Shown: positions 6,923 through 13,884 of the stretch, one piece after another
Position numbering within the stretch: the stretch's first letter is position 1
Layout of the letters: each line of letters opens with the position of its first letter
NCBI GenBank assembly: GCA_964349355.1
Contig: CAYGFZ010000049.1
Location: 1 to 14,688, forward strand
DNA: 14,688 bases
Source: JAUVXE01 sp964349355
Lineage (GTDB): Bacteria > Actinomycetota > Coriobacteriia > Anaerosomatales > SLCP01
Direction of reading: 5' to 3'
Notes under the pieces: generated by a model
Told to the model about the DNA's origin: nothing
The model's input: the letters and a program-made list of their open reading frames with translations, nothing else
Databases searched by the model: none
Program-made: the position numbers and the translations under genes

Positions 6923-6946
6923 CGGGACCGCGCATCGCGGTCCGTC
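6921..6946 (+). promoter_or_regulatory. Strong intercistronic hairpin after the metal ATPase
   Basis: GGACCGCG (6925-6932) pairs perfectly with CGCGGTCC (6936-6943) around a CAT loop. With one bulged G, the stem extends by GAC (6921-6923) to GTC (6944-6946). It overlaps the ATPase stop and sits 4 nt before the Shine-Dalgarno of the next gene. No T tract follows, so it may be a weak terminator, an RNA-processing or stability element, or a barrier separating the metal operon from the downstream pair. Confidence 0.45.
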
Positions 6947-6964
6947 GTGAGGGAGGGTGACTCG

Positions 6965-7327
6965 ATGGCCAACGAGGAGTTCATGCGCTTCCTGGCGGCG
7001 TGGGCGCTCGTCCACGAGACCGCCGACGAGGGATGGAAAGCGGCCGTGACCCGGGGCGCCACACAACAGCCCGGCGAGATGGGGGAGGGTCCGGAGGCGT
7101 TCGTCGACGGCCTGTCCGCGATAATCGCCGAGGAGAAAGAGCGCCTCAAGGCCTCGCTCGCCGAGGGCTCTCCCGACGCGCCCGGCAGCAAAGCCGACAT
7201 GTCTTCCAAACTCGATGATCTGCTCTTCGAGGTGGGCGAGTTGCGCGGGCGACTCGAGTCGATGCAGGGCTCGCTCGACGCGATCCTCGCCGCGGACGAC
7301 CCTTCGGCTCTGAAGCGCGACGAGTAG
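6965..7327 (+). CDS. Small hydrophilic coiled-coil protein (possibly phasin-related)
   Basis: A 120-residue protein of no firmly recognised family. The ATG at 6965 is preferred over the in-frame GTG at 6947 because GGGAGG (6951-6956) lies 8 nt before it. The N-terminal third is helical and Ala/Trp-containing (FMRFLAAWALVHETADEGW). The middle is Gly/Pro-rich. Residues about 80-110 (KLDDLLFEVGELRGRLESM) form a predicted coiled coil. There are no Cys, signal peptide or membrane segments. It lies 12 nt upstream of the ABC1 kinase gene, so the two are probably co-transcribed. Small phasin-like coiled-coil proteins are often encoded next to ABC1/UbiB kinases, and that association is the only functional hint; it is inference. 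Confidence 0.7.
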   Translation: MANEEFMRFLAAWALVHETADEGWKAAVTRGATQQPGEMGEGPEAFVDGLSAIIAEEKERLKASLAEGSPDAPGSKADMSSKLDDLLFEVGELRGRLESMQGSLDAILAADDPSALKRDE

Positions 7328-7339
7328 CGGCTCACTCCG

Positions 7340-8701
7340 ATGTCCGCGCGCAGCCGCGTCATCCTCGCCACGTTCGCCCGTCATCTAGCCGCATCACTTC
7401 CCGCGGCACGTTTCGGTCTTGCGCCGCGAGCGGTGCGCCGTGCCGCTTTCGCCCGCGGGATGCGGGTCGCCCTCGAGGAGCTCGGGCCTGCGTTCATCAA
7501 GCTCGGCCAGGTGGCTTCAGTTCGCCCTGACCTCGTCCCGCCCGAATACGTGTTCGAGTTCGAAAAGCTCCAGGAGCGCGTGGCGCCGCTGCCCTTCGAA
7601 CGCATCGCCGGAGTCTTCACGCGCGAGTTCGGCCGGCCGGCACACGAGTTGTTCGCCGAGTTCGATCCCGTGCCGATCGCCTCGGCATCGATCGCCCAGG
7701 TACACCGCGCGGTGCTGCGCGAAGAGGTGCATCCGGTCATCGGCGAGGTGATGCCCGCCGGGACTCCTCTCGCTGTGAAGGTCGTGCGTCCCGGGGCACG
7801 TGAGGCCATCGAGGCAGACCTGGCCGAGGCGCGGCGACTCTTTGCGCGTCTGGAACGGTTCGGTCTGCGCCGCCGTATCGACGCGCCTGCTCTCCTCGAG
7901 GAGTTCGCCACGTCGCTCGCGAGCGAACTCGACCTGCGCAACGAAGGCCGCGTCTCCGACCGCTTCGCCCACGACTTCCGCGATGACCCTCACGTCTTCA
8001 CGCCGCGTATCGCCTGGTCGTTGACCTCGCGAAGCGTACTGGCGATGGAGTACGTCGAAGGGTGGCGGCTCACCGATCTCGACGACGCCGCGCGCGCGGG
8101 TGTCGATGCCTTCGGTCTTGCGCTTCACGGAGCGACGGTGTTCATGCGCGGCGTGCTGGTGCTAGGCCAGTACCATGCCGACCTGCATCCGGCGAACCTC
8201 TTCGTCACCCCGGATTCACGCATCTGCTATCTGGACTTCGGTATCTTTGGCCACACGGATCCGGCCGAGCGTGCCGCGATCGCGCAGGTGCTCGCCGCGA
8301 CCGTCTACGGTGACGCTGACCGCGCGCTGCGGTACTCGGCAGAGCTCGGGCTCGTGATCCCGCCCCACCGCGAGGGACACGTCCGCGAGCGTGTCGCCGC
8401 CCTCATGGCGCGCACTCTCGGCGTGAAGGGCCAACCTGCCGACATCAAGGGGTTCGCGACCGGCTTTCTGTCGATTCTCGCCGATGAACACGTTCCGATC
8501 CCTGCCGGGTACGGCCTGCTCGTGAAGGCGCTCGTGACGGTGGAAGGCGTGGCGCGCGCCATCTATCCCGAGATCGACATCACGCAGGCTGCGAAACCCT
8601 ATGCGACCCGCTTGATAGCGAAGCGGATGCTCAGTCCCGGGCAGCTGGCGGCCCGGATCCCGGATGCGCTGCGGGCGGCGCTCAGAGAGCTTGCGCGGTA
8701 G
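7340..8701 (+). CDS. ABC1/AarF/UbiB-family atypical protein kinase
   Basis: A 453-residue member of the protein-kinase-like ABC1 (UbiB/COQ8) family, linked in other bacteria to isoprenoid quinone or lipid metabolism. Diagnostic motifs are present: KxGQ extension FIKLGQVASVRPDLVP (Lys54, Gln57), Ala-rich nucleotide loop ASASIAQVH (114-122), AVKVVRP with Lys147, the ExD motif SELDLRNE (Glu196, Asp198), catalytic loop HADLHPANLF (Asp281, Asn286) and metal-binding DFG (Asp299). The family often runs to about 550 residues with two C-terminal membrane helices. Here the protein ends at an Arg/Ala-rich helix without a clear membrane hairpin, so it may be soluble or peripheral. The start ATG has no strong Shine-Dalgarno and follows the small coiled-coil gene by 12 nt, suggesting coupling. 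Substrate and pathway are unknown. Confidence 0.92.
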   Translation: MSARSRVILATFARHLAASLPAARFGLAPRAVRRAAFARGMRVALEELGPAFIKLGQVASVRPDLVPPEYVFEFEKLQERVAPLPFERIAGVFTREFGRPAHELFAEFDPVPIASASIAQVHRAVLREEVHPVIGEVMPAGTPLAVKVVRPGAREAIEADLAEARRLFARLERFGLRRRIDAPALLEEFATSLASELDLRNEGRVSDRFAHDFRDDPHVFTPRIAWSLTSRSVLAMEYVEGWRLTDLDDAARAGVDAFGLALHGATVFMRGVLVLGQYHADLHPANLFVTPDSRICYLDFGIFGHTDPAERAAIAQVLAATVYGDADRALRYSAELGLVIPPHREGHVRERVAALMARTLGVKGQPADIKGFATGFLSILADEHVPIPAGYGLLVKALVTVEGVARAIYPEIDITQAAKPYATRLIAKRMLSPGQLAARIPDALRAALRELAR

Positions 8702-8712
8702 CCGGACCGTCG

Positions 8713-9537
8713 TCAGGCGGTGGGTGCCCGCTCGGCTTCTGTGAGCACCTCGTTCAGGCTGCCGCTGCGATATCCTTCGAGGTCGGCGGCGACGAATGCG
8801 AAGCCCGCTCCGCGTATCGCCGAGGTCACCTCTGTGCGCATGTTCCAGGCGCGGTCCATCTCGTCGGGATCGATCTCGATACGCGCGACCTCACCGTGGG
8901 TGCGGACCCGGAACTGCCTAAAACCCATACCCCGGAGCGCCTCTTCGGCCGAGGCAACTCTGGCGAGGGCATCCTCGGTGATCTCCTGTCCGTACGGGAA
9001 TCGAGACGCGAGGCATGCCATCGAGGGTTTGTCCCAGTTAGGCAAGCTGAGCATCCGCGCGATCTCTCTGATGTCGGCCTTGGTCATCCCGGCGTCCTGC
9101 AGGGGGTGGACGACGCCGTACTCCTTCGCCGCGATGTGGCCGGGGCGGTGATCGTCGAGGTCGTCGACGTTGCTGCCGTCGGCGACGTGCGTGAAGCCGC
9201 GGTTGTCCGCCACCCGCCTCAGGAGGCTGAAGAGCTCGGCCTTGCAGTGGTAGCAGCGGTCGGGAGCGTTGGCGCGGAACTGCGGGTCGACGAGTTCGGA
9301 CGTCTCTACCATGTGGAGTGGGATATGCAGCTTGTTGGCGATGCGTCGCGCGTACTTCGTTTCGCTCTCCGGGTACGTGTCGGAGATCGCGAGCACAGAC
9401 AAGGCATCCGAGCCTAGGACCGCCTGAGCGGCGAACGCCAGTAGCGTGGAGTCGACGCCGCCCGAGAAGGCGACGAGAACGCTTCCGAGGTCAGAGATGT
9501 TGCTGCGAAGCAGGTCGTACTTAGAACTGGCGTCCAC
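8713..9537 (-). CDS. larE: LarE-type ATP-dependent sulfur transferase (three-cysteine form)
   Basis: A 274-residue PP-loop enzyme of the LarE family, which adenylates the carboxylates of the pyridinium precursor and inserts sulfur to make the nickel-pincer nucleotide cofactor of lactate racemase and related LarA enzymes. The pyrophosphatase loop SGGVDST is at 25-31. Cys95 and Cys98 (DRCYHCK) and Cys175 (KPSMACLASRFPYG) are present. Cys175 corresponds to the sacrificial cysteine of one-Cys LarE; the three-Cys pattern is that of LarE proteins that use a [4Fe-4S] cluster instead. The GTG start has an upstream GAGGGGG about 10 nt away. No larA, larB or larC is in the window, so it is an orphan here. 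It is convergent with the ABC1 kinase gene (11 nt apart) and divergent from acsA. A related PP-loop sulfur-transferase role is the main alternative. Confidence 0.88.
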   Translation of the reverse strand: MDASSKYDLLRSNISDLGSVLVAFSGGVDSTLLAFAAQAVLGSDALSVLAISDTYPESETKYARRIANKLHIPLHMVETSELVDPQFRANAPDRCYHCKAELFSLLRRVADNRGFTHVADGSNVDDLDDHRPGHIAAKEYGVVHPLQDAGMTKADIREIARMLSLPNWDKPSMACLASRFPYGQEITEDALARVASAEEALRGMGFRQFRVRTHGEVARIEIDPDEMDRAWNMRTEVTSAIRGAGFAFVAADLEGYRSGSLNEVLTEAERAPTA

Positions 9538-9729
9538 GCGATATATTCCCCCTCTAGGCTAGGCGTCGAGTATAGCCCGAGGGCCACGGTTGTGGAGTGC
9601 CGCCCGTCACCTTTTTGTCGTACGGCTTCCACGGTCGCCTGTCCGGACACCATTGCGCGACGGACGGTCGCGAGGGGTAAGTGCCCGGTGTAGCGTTATT
9701 CGGACACACTACCGACTGCGGGAGGATCC
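9538..9729. promoter_or_regulatory. Divergent intergenic region between larE and acsA
   Basis: This region must hold both promoters. On the minus strand TATACT (9569-9574) is a good -10 candidate for larE, but its -35 is weak. On the plus strand GGGAGGA (9720-9726) is the acsA ribosome site; no clear promoter boxes stand out. CGGACAC occurs at 9644-9650 and again at 9701-9707, and CGCGAC/GTCGCG (9656-9661, 9667-9672) forms a small hairpin. These may be regulator sites, but nothing identifies the regulator. Confidence 0.3.
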
Positions 9730-11727
9730 ATGGTTGACCAGCCCACCGAAAGCGGCATCGAGCACCACGGAGGGGACGAGATCGTCGTAGATCCACCCGC
9801 AAAGTTCGAGAAGCAAGCCGTGATCGGCGGCATGGACAGCTACCGTGAGATATACGGGCGCTCGGTCGCCGATCCCGACGAGTTCTGGCTCGAGATGGCG
9901 ACCGAACACCTCGAGTGGATGAAGCCTCCGGCGGTGGCGCTGCAGGGTGGCTTCGACGACCTCGACTACACCTACTTCGCTGACGGCACATTGAACGTCT
10001 CGGCGAACTGTCTCGACCGGCACCTGTCGACCTGGCGCCGCAACAAGGCCGCACTCATCTGGGAAGGCGACGACGGCTCGACCCGCACCTTCACCTACCA
10101 GCAGCTTCACCACGAGGTGAGCCGCTTCGCGAACGTGCTTCGCAAGAAGGGGGTCGAGCGCGGAGACCGCGTGGCCCTCTACATGCCGATGATCCCCGAG
10201 CTGGCCATCGCGATGCTCGCGTGCACGCGGGTGGGCGCGATCCACTCGGTCATCTTTGGCGGCTTCTCCTCCTCGGCGCTGCGCGGGCGTATCCAGGATT
10301 GCGGGGCGAAGCTACTGATCACGGCCGACGAGAGCATCCGCGGTGGCCGGAAGGTACCGCTGAAGGCCAGCGCGGACGAAGCGCTCTTCGAGTGCCCGAG
10401 CGTCGAGGCATGTGTGGTGGTCAAACGCGGCGCGGGTGATGTCGACATGGAGCCGGGCCGGGACACCTGGTGGCAGCAGGAGGTCACCGCTCCGGAGGTG
10501 CGCCGTCCATGCGTGCCCGAGGAGATGGGCGCCGAGGACCCGCTCTTCATCCTCTACACCTCCGGTTCGACCGGCAAGCCCAAGGGCGTGCTCCACACCA
10601 CCGCGGGCTACCTGCTCTACACGGCGCTCACCTTCAAGACGGTCTTCGACTACCGCGATGAGGACGTATTCTGGTGTACCGCCGACATCGGCTGGGTCAC
10701 CGGGCACTCCTACATCGTCTACGGACCGCTTGCAGCCGGGGCGACGACCCTCATGTTCGAGGGTGTGCCCACCTATCCCAACCCCGGCCGCTTCTGGGCT
10801 GTCGTCGAGAAGTACGGCGTGAGCTCCTTCTACACCGCCCCGACCGCGATCCGCGCCCTCATGCGCCACGGCGAGGGGTGGCCTGCGCGCTACGACCTGT
10901 CCAGCCTGCGACTCCTCGGCACTGTCGGCGAGCCGATTAATCCTGAAGTGTGGCAGTGGTACCGCAACACCATCGGCCGAGGAGATCTTCCGGTCGTCGA
11001 TACCTACTGGCAGACCGAGACAGGCGGCTTCCTCATCACGCCCTTCCCGGGCGCCACACCGCTGAAGCCCGGTAGCGCGACGGTCCCGTTCTTCGGGGTG
11101 GAGCCGCGCGTGCTGGCCGAGGAGGGCGGTGACGCTAAGCCCGGCGAGGGCGGCTACCTGGTGGTCGACAAGCCGTGGCCGGGAATCTTGCGTGGGACGT
11201 GGGGCGACCCGGATCACTCACGGATGCGGGAGGTCTACTTCGACCGGTTCCCCGGACGCTACTTCACCGGCGATGGCGCACGACGTGACGAGGACGGCTA
11301 CTACTGGCTCCTCGGCCGGGTCGACGATGTCATCAACGTGAGCGGACATCGTCTCGGCACCGCAGAGATCGAAAGTGCGCTCGTGAGCCACGAGGCCGTG
11401 GCCGAGGCGGCGGTCGTCGGGTTCCCGCACCCCGTCAAAGGCGAAGGCATCCACGCATTCGTACTGCTTCGGGACGGGCAGTATCCGTCCGAGGACCTCG
11501 CGAAGATACTCTCGGGCCACGTGCGCAAGGCGATCGGTCCGATCGCCAAGCCTGATTACATCCAGTTCGCGCGTGATCTGCCCAAGACGCGTTCGGGCAA
11601 GATCATGCGCCGCATCCTTCGCAAGCTCGCAGCGGGGGAGAAGGAGATGGAGGCGTTCGGAGACATATCGACGCTGTCGGACCCGAAGGTCGTCAAGGAG
11701 CTGTTGGCCGGCTCGGATCGATACTAG
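9730..11727 (+). CDS. acsA: Acetyl-CoA synthetase (AMP-forming)
   Basis: A 665-residue adenylate-forming enzyme converting acetate, ATP and CoA to acetyl-CoA, AMP and pyrophosphate in the cytoplasm. The length and motifs are those of Acs: P-loop YTSGSTGKPKGVLHT (276-290), GEPINPEVWQWY near 400, DTYWQTETGG (424-433), the hinge/A8 region YFTGDGARRDEDGYYWLLGRVDD with INVSGHRLG (511-543), and PKTRSGKIMRR with Lys624. Trp427 corresponds to the pocket Trp that restricts Acs to acetate. Lys624 is the catalytic lysine that protein acetyltransferases modify in known Acs enzymes, so post-translational control is likely. The ATG has GGGAGGA immediately upstream. The last base of the TAG stop is supplied by the inserted IS630 element, without changing the protein. 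Identification is secure. Confidence 0.96.
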   Translation: MVDQPTESGIEHHGGDEIVVDPPAKFEKQAVIGGMDSYREIYGRSVADPDEFWLEMATEHLEWMKPPAVALQGGFDDLDYTYFADGTLNVSANCLDRHLSTWRRNKAALIWEGDDGSTRTFTYQQLHHEVSRFANVLRKKGVERGDRVALYMPMIPELAIAMLACTRVGAIHSVIFGGFSSSALRGRIQDCGAKLLITADESIRGGRKVPLKASADEALFECPSVEACVVVKRGAGDVDMEPGRDTWWQQEVTAPEVRRPCVPEEMGAEDPLFILYTSGSTGKPKGVLHTTAGYLLYTALTFKTVFDYRDEDVFWCTADIGWVTGHSYIVYGPLAAGATTLMFEGVPTYPNPGRFWAVVEKYGVSSFYTAPTAIRALMRHGEGWPARYDLSSLRLLGTVGEPINPEVWQWYRNTIGRGDLPVVDTYWQTETGGFLITPFPGATPLKPGSATVPFFGVEPRVLAEEGGDAKPGEGGYLVVDKPWPGILRGTWGDPDHSRMREVYFDRFPGRYFTGDGARRDEDGYYWLLGRVDDVINVSGHRLGTAEIESALVSHEAVAEAAVVGFPHPVKGEGIHAFVLLRDGQYPSEDLAKILSGHVRKAIGPIAKPDYIQFARDLPKTRSGKIMRRILRKLAAGEKEMEAFGDISTLSDPKVVKELLAGSDRY

Positions 11728-12803
11728 TGTCGCGTAACTGACGTGTTTTGACGGTTGGCCTTGCGTAGGATCGTGTCAGCGTCCTTCGTCCAGGCAAATG
11801 GCTCGCAGCGTTCGTTCCAAGCGTCGATGAAGCGTCGGATCGCGGCGACGAGGTCGGCTACGCTCGGAAAGGTGCCGCGACGGATGGCTTGTCGCGTGAT
11901 GATCCCGAAGAACACCTCGACGAGGTTCATCCAGCTGCCTGATGTCGGGGTGAAGTGCAGGTGTACCCGAGGGTTCCTGACCAGCCACTTCTTGACGTCG
12001 GCGTGCTTGTGGGTGGCGTAGTTGTCCACGACGACGTGCAACTCCTGTCCCGGGTAGGCTTTGGCCACCTGTTTGAGGAACTTGAGGAACTCCCCGTGGC
12101 GGTGACGGGGGTAGCAAGCGTCGGTGACCTTGCCGGTGGCGACCTCGAGCGCGGCGAACAGGGTCGTGGTGCCGTTGCGCTTGTAGTCGTGCGTGCGTCG
12201 CTCGGGCAGCCCCGGCCTGATCGGTAGCATCGGGGCGGTACGGTCCAGCGCCTGGATCTGGGACTTCTCGTCGACGCACAGCACGACGGCACTCTCGGGC
12301 GGGTCGAGGTAGAGTCCGACGATGTCGCGGACCTTGGCGACGAGCTCGGGATCGGTGGAGAATTTGAAGGTCTGACAGCGCCACGGCTGGAGCCCGTACT
12401 CGCGCCAGACTCTGGCGACGGTCATGTGGCTGATCCCGAGATGCTTGCCGAGCAATCGTGACGACCAGTGCGTGACACCCAGTCGCTCGGGCGGAGGTGC
12501 GAGCGTGGTCGCCAGGATGTCCTCTCGGATGGATGCTGGCAGCCGCGGGGGTGCCCCCGAGCGCGGGGCATCCGTCAGCGCCTCCAGTCCGCCCCGGTCG
12601 TAGCGCTGACGCCACTGCACCACCGTGGGGCGGGAACAGCCCACCCGCTCGGCGATCGCCTGAGCAGACAACCCATCGGCCGCCAGGAGCACGATCCGAG
12701 CGCGCTCCACCACCCTCGCTGGAAAGGACTTCGATCGAACGCGCCGTCGCAGCACCTCAGCATCGTGCTCAGACACAATGAGGACTCTCGTGTGATTGGC
12801 CAT
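11724..12803 (-). CDS. IS630-family DDE transposase
   Basis: A 359-residue transposase with an N-terminal helix-turn-helix region (LSAQAIAERVGCSRPTVVQWRQRY, about 45-68), a second winged-helix part (HLGISHMTVARVWREYGL, 121-138) and a DDE catalytic domain. The acidic triad is Asp178 (CVDEKSQ), Asp260 (VVVDNYATHK) and Glu296 (SGSWMNLVEVFF), with 35 residues between the last two, as in the IS630/Tc1-mariner superfamily. The ATG at 12803 lies 24 bp inside the right inverted repeat; its ribosome site (GGGAC) is weak. The C-terminus is encoded within the left inverted repeat, and the stop codon is not in the element: CAC is its last codon and TAG comes from the TA duplication plus the flanking C/G pair. 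No frameshift or internal stop is present, so the gene looks functional. Confidence 0.95.
   Translation of the reverse strand: MANHTRVLIVSEHDAEVLRRRVRSKSFPARVVERARIVLLAADGLSAQAIAERVGCSRPTVVQWRQRYDRGGLEALTDAPRSGAPPRLPASIREDILATTLAPPPERLGVTHWSSRLLGKHLGISHMTVARVWREYGLQPWRCQTFKFSTDPELVAKVRDIVGLYLDPPESAVVLCVDEKSQIQALDRTAPMLPIRPGLPERRTHDYKRNGTTTLFAALEVATGKVTDACYPRHRHGEFLKFLKQVAKAYPGQELHVVVDNYATHKHADVKKWLVRNPRVHLHFTPTSGSWMNLVEVFFGIITRQAIRRGTFPSVADLVAAIRRFIDAWNERCEPFAWTKDADTILRKANRQNTSVTRH
11725..11726. repeat. Left TA target-site duplication of IS630 element
   Basis: TA next to the left end, matching TA at 12859-12860 on the other side. With the flanking C (11724) and the first IS base G it forms CTAG, the preferred target of IS630-type elements. 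Confidence 0.85.
11727..11758 (+). repeat. IS630 left terminal inverted repeat
   Basis: Begins GTGTCGCGTAAC and matches the reverse complement of 12827-12858 at 27 of 32 positions. It also encodes the last ten or so residues of the transposase on the minus strand. Confidence 0.9.
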
Positions 12804-12826
12804 GGCTCATTGTCCCAGACCACTCA

Positions 12827-12858
12827 CCAACAGTCAAGAGACTTCCGTTACGCGACAC
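12827..12858 (-). repeat. IS630 right terminal inverted repeat
   Basis: The reverse complement begins GTGTCGCGTAAC and differs from the left repeat at 5 of 32 positions, all inside the outer 12 bp. Confidence 0.9.
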
Positions 12859-13436
12859 TAGGTGCGTGCGTCCCACAGGACGTCGCCGCTGCCGTAGAGG
12901 CGGTTGGTGTAGCGCGCCATCGTGAAGAGCAGGTCGGACAGACGGTTGACGAACGCCAGCGCGTGCGGGTCCACCTCGCCGGGTTCGGCGGCCTGCAGTG
13001 CGATCATGCAGCGCTCGGCGCGGCGCACGACCGTGCGCGCGACGTGCAGGCGGCTCGCCTCTTCGCACCCGCCCGGGAGCACGAAGTGGCTCACTTCGCC
13101 GATCTGTGCGGTGAGAGAGTCGATCCAGGCCTCGAGCCGCTCGATGTCCGCGGCATGGATCGCGGGGTGTGTGTGGGTCGACGGTCTGGCTGCTGCGGGC
13201 GTCGCAAGCACGCTCGAGCAGTCGAAGAGCCGGTGCTGCACGAAGTCGAGCATCATGTCGAGTTCGAGTTCGTCGGCTGCTGCGACCTGCAGCGCTGCGC
13301 GGGCGAGGCCGATCGCGCTGTTCGCCTCGTCGATGGTGCCGTACGCCTCGACGCGCTCGCTGTTCTTCGCCACGCGCGAGCCTCCCACAAGCGAGGTCTC
13401 GCCGGTGTCTCCTCGGCGGGTGTAGATCTTCGACAT
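12858..13436 (-). CDS. PduO-type cob(I)alamin adenosyltransferase
   Basis: A 192-residue enzyme that transfers the adenosyl group of ATP to cob(I)alamin, making adenosylcobalamin for B12-dependent enzymes. The hallmark blocks are intact: KIYTRRGDTGETSLVGGSRV (3-22) with RVEAYGTIDEANSAIG (28-43), FVLPGGCEEASRLHVARTVVRRAER (118-142) and NRLSDLLFTMAR (164-175). The frame is open to 13646, but the ATG at 13436 gives the standard N-terminus and length and has GAGGAG 6 nt upstream; the longer version adds low-quality sequence running through the promoter of the neighbouring toxin-antitoxin genes. Its TAG stop is completed by the right end of the IS630 element. No other B12 genes are in the window, so the client enzyme is not shown. 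Confidence 0.93.
   Translation of the reverse strand: MSKIYTRRGDTGETSLVGGSRVAKNSERVEAYGTIDEANSAIGLARAALQVAAADELELDMMLDFVQHRLFDCSSVLATPAAARPSTHTHPAIHAADIERLEAWIDSLTAQIGEVSHFVLPGGCEEASRLHVARTVVRRAERCMIALQAAEPGEVDPHALAFVNRLSDLLFTMARYTNRLYGSGDVLWDART
12859..12860. repeat. Right TA target-site duplication of IS630 element
   Basis: TA following the last IS base C (12858) and preceding G12861, so CTAG is rebuilt here as at the left junction. Confidence 0.85.
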
Positions 13437-13525
13437 CCAGGGCTCCTCGGGTCGGGCGGTGCTCACGCTGTAGGTACCCGACTTCAGGATAGCAAGAGCG
13501 GGTGGTTTGCGGTTGCTTACACGGA

Positions 13526-13544
13526 TGCATACACTATGTATGCA
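13526..13544. promoter_or_regulatory. Palindromic operator upstream of the toxin-antitoxin pair
   Basis: TGCATACA-CTA-TGTATGCA is a perfect palindrome with 8-bp arms, 22 bp before the antitoxin ATG. A possible promoter, TTGCTT (13513-13518), 16 bp, TATGTA (13535-13540), has its -10 inside the palindrome. Ribbon-helix-helix antitoxins, alone or with their toxin, typically bind such sites to repress their own operon. Confidence 0.6.
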
Positions 13545-13566
13545 GACACAGTCGATCGGAGGCGTC

Positions 13567-13884
13567 ATGGTTGTGAGGGTCACCGTCACCCTTCCCGAGG
13601 ACATACTCGGGAAGCTGGACGCTATCGCCCGTGACGAGAGCGTCACACGCAGTGACGTGGTGCGCGAGGCGGCTGCAGATTACGTGGTTTCGCACGCCGA
13701 GTCGATGGTGTCTAAACGACGGGAGGCGGCCGTGCTGGATGGTCTTGCCTGGCTTGAGGGGATCGCTCTGCGTACCGTCAGCGATACGCGACCGAGTCTG
13801 GAGATTCTCCGGGAGCTCAGGGGCACGAGGTCTCTTGCCGGCGATCCGATCCGGCCCGAAGCGGCCGAGACGGAGTTGCCGTGA
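13567..13884 (+). CDS. Ribbon-helix-helix antitoxin (VapB/CopG-like)
   Basis: A 105-residue protein with an N-terminal ribbon-helix-helix DNA-binding domain: strand VRVTVTLP (3-10) followed by two helices ending near residue 40 (EDILGKLDAIARDESVTRSDVVREAAADYVV). The C-terminal part should wrap and inhibit the toxin. The ATG at 13567 has GGAGG 4 nt upstream; an earlier in-frame ATG at 13507 would run through the palindromic operator and is not favoured. The gene overlaps the toxin start by 4 nt (GTGA, 13881-13884), the usual antitoxin-first arrangement. It is probably the autoregulator acting at the upstream palindrome. Confidence 0.85.
   Translation: MVVRVTVTLPEDILGKLDAIARDESVTRSDVVREAAADYVVSHAESMVSKRREAAVLDGLAWLEGIALRTVSDTRPSLEILRELRGTRSLAGDPIRPEAAETELP

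Larger units (their letters stand above)
11727..12858 (-). mobile_element. Complete IS630-family insertion sequence (1132 bp)
   Basis: The element is bounded by imperfect 32-bp terminal inverted repeats (27 of 32 matching; outer 12 bp GTGTCGCGTAAC identical) and flanked by TA duplications, as expected for IS630. It carries one intact transposase gene on the minus strand that fills nearly the whole element. It inserted into the CTAG shared by the stop codons of two convergent genes. Transposase transcription runs in the same direction as pduO, so read-through from pduO could reach it. Intact ends, duplications and frame suggest a recent and possibly active insertion. Confidence 0.95.

Noticed and set aside
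12468..13634. 388-residue plus-strand open frame across the IS and pduO
   Set aside because: It is antisense to two well-supported genes and crosses the IS boundary; an artefact of high GC.
13437..13646. N-terminal extension of the cobalamin adenosyltransferase
   Set aside because: The family begins at MSKIYTR; the extra stretch crosses the toxin-antitoxin operator and has no recognisable domain.
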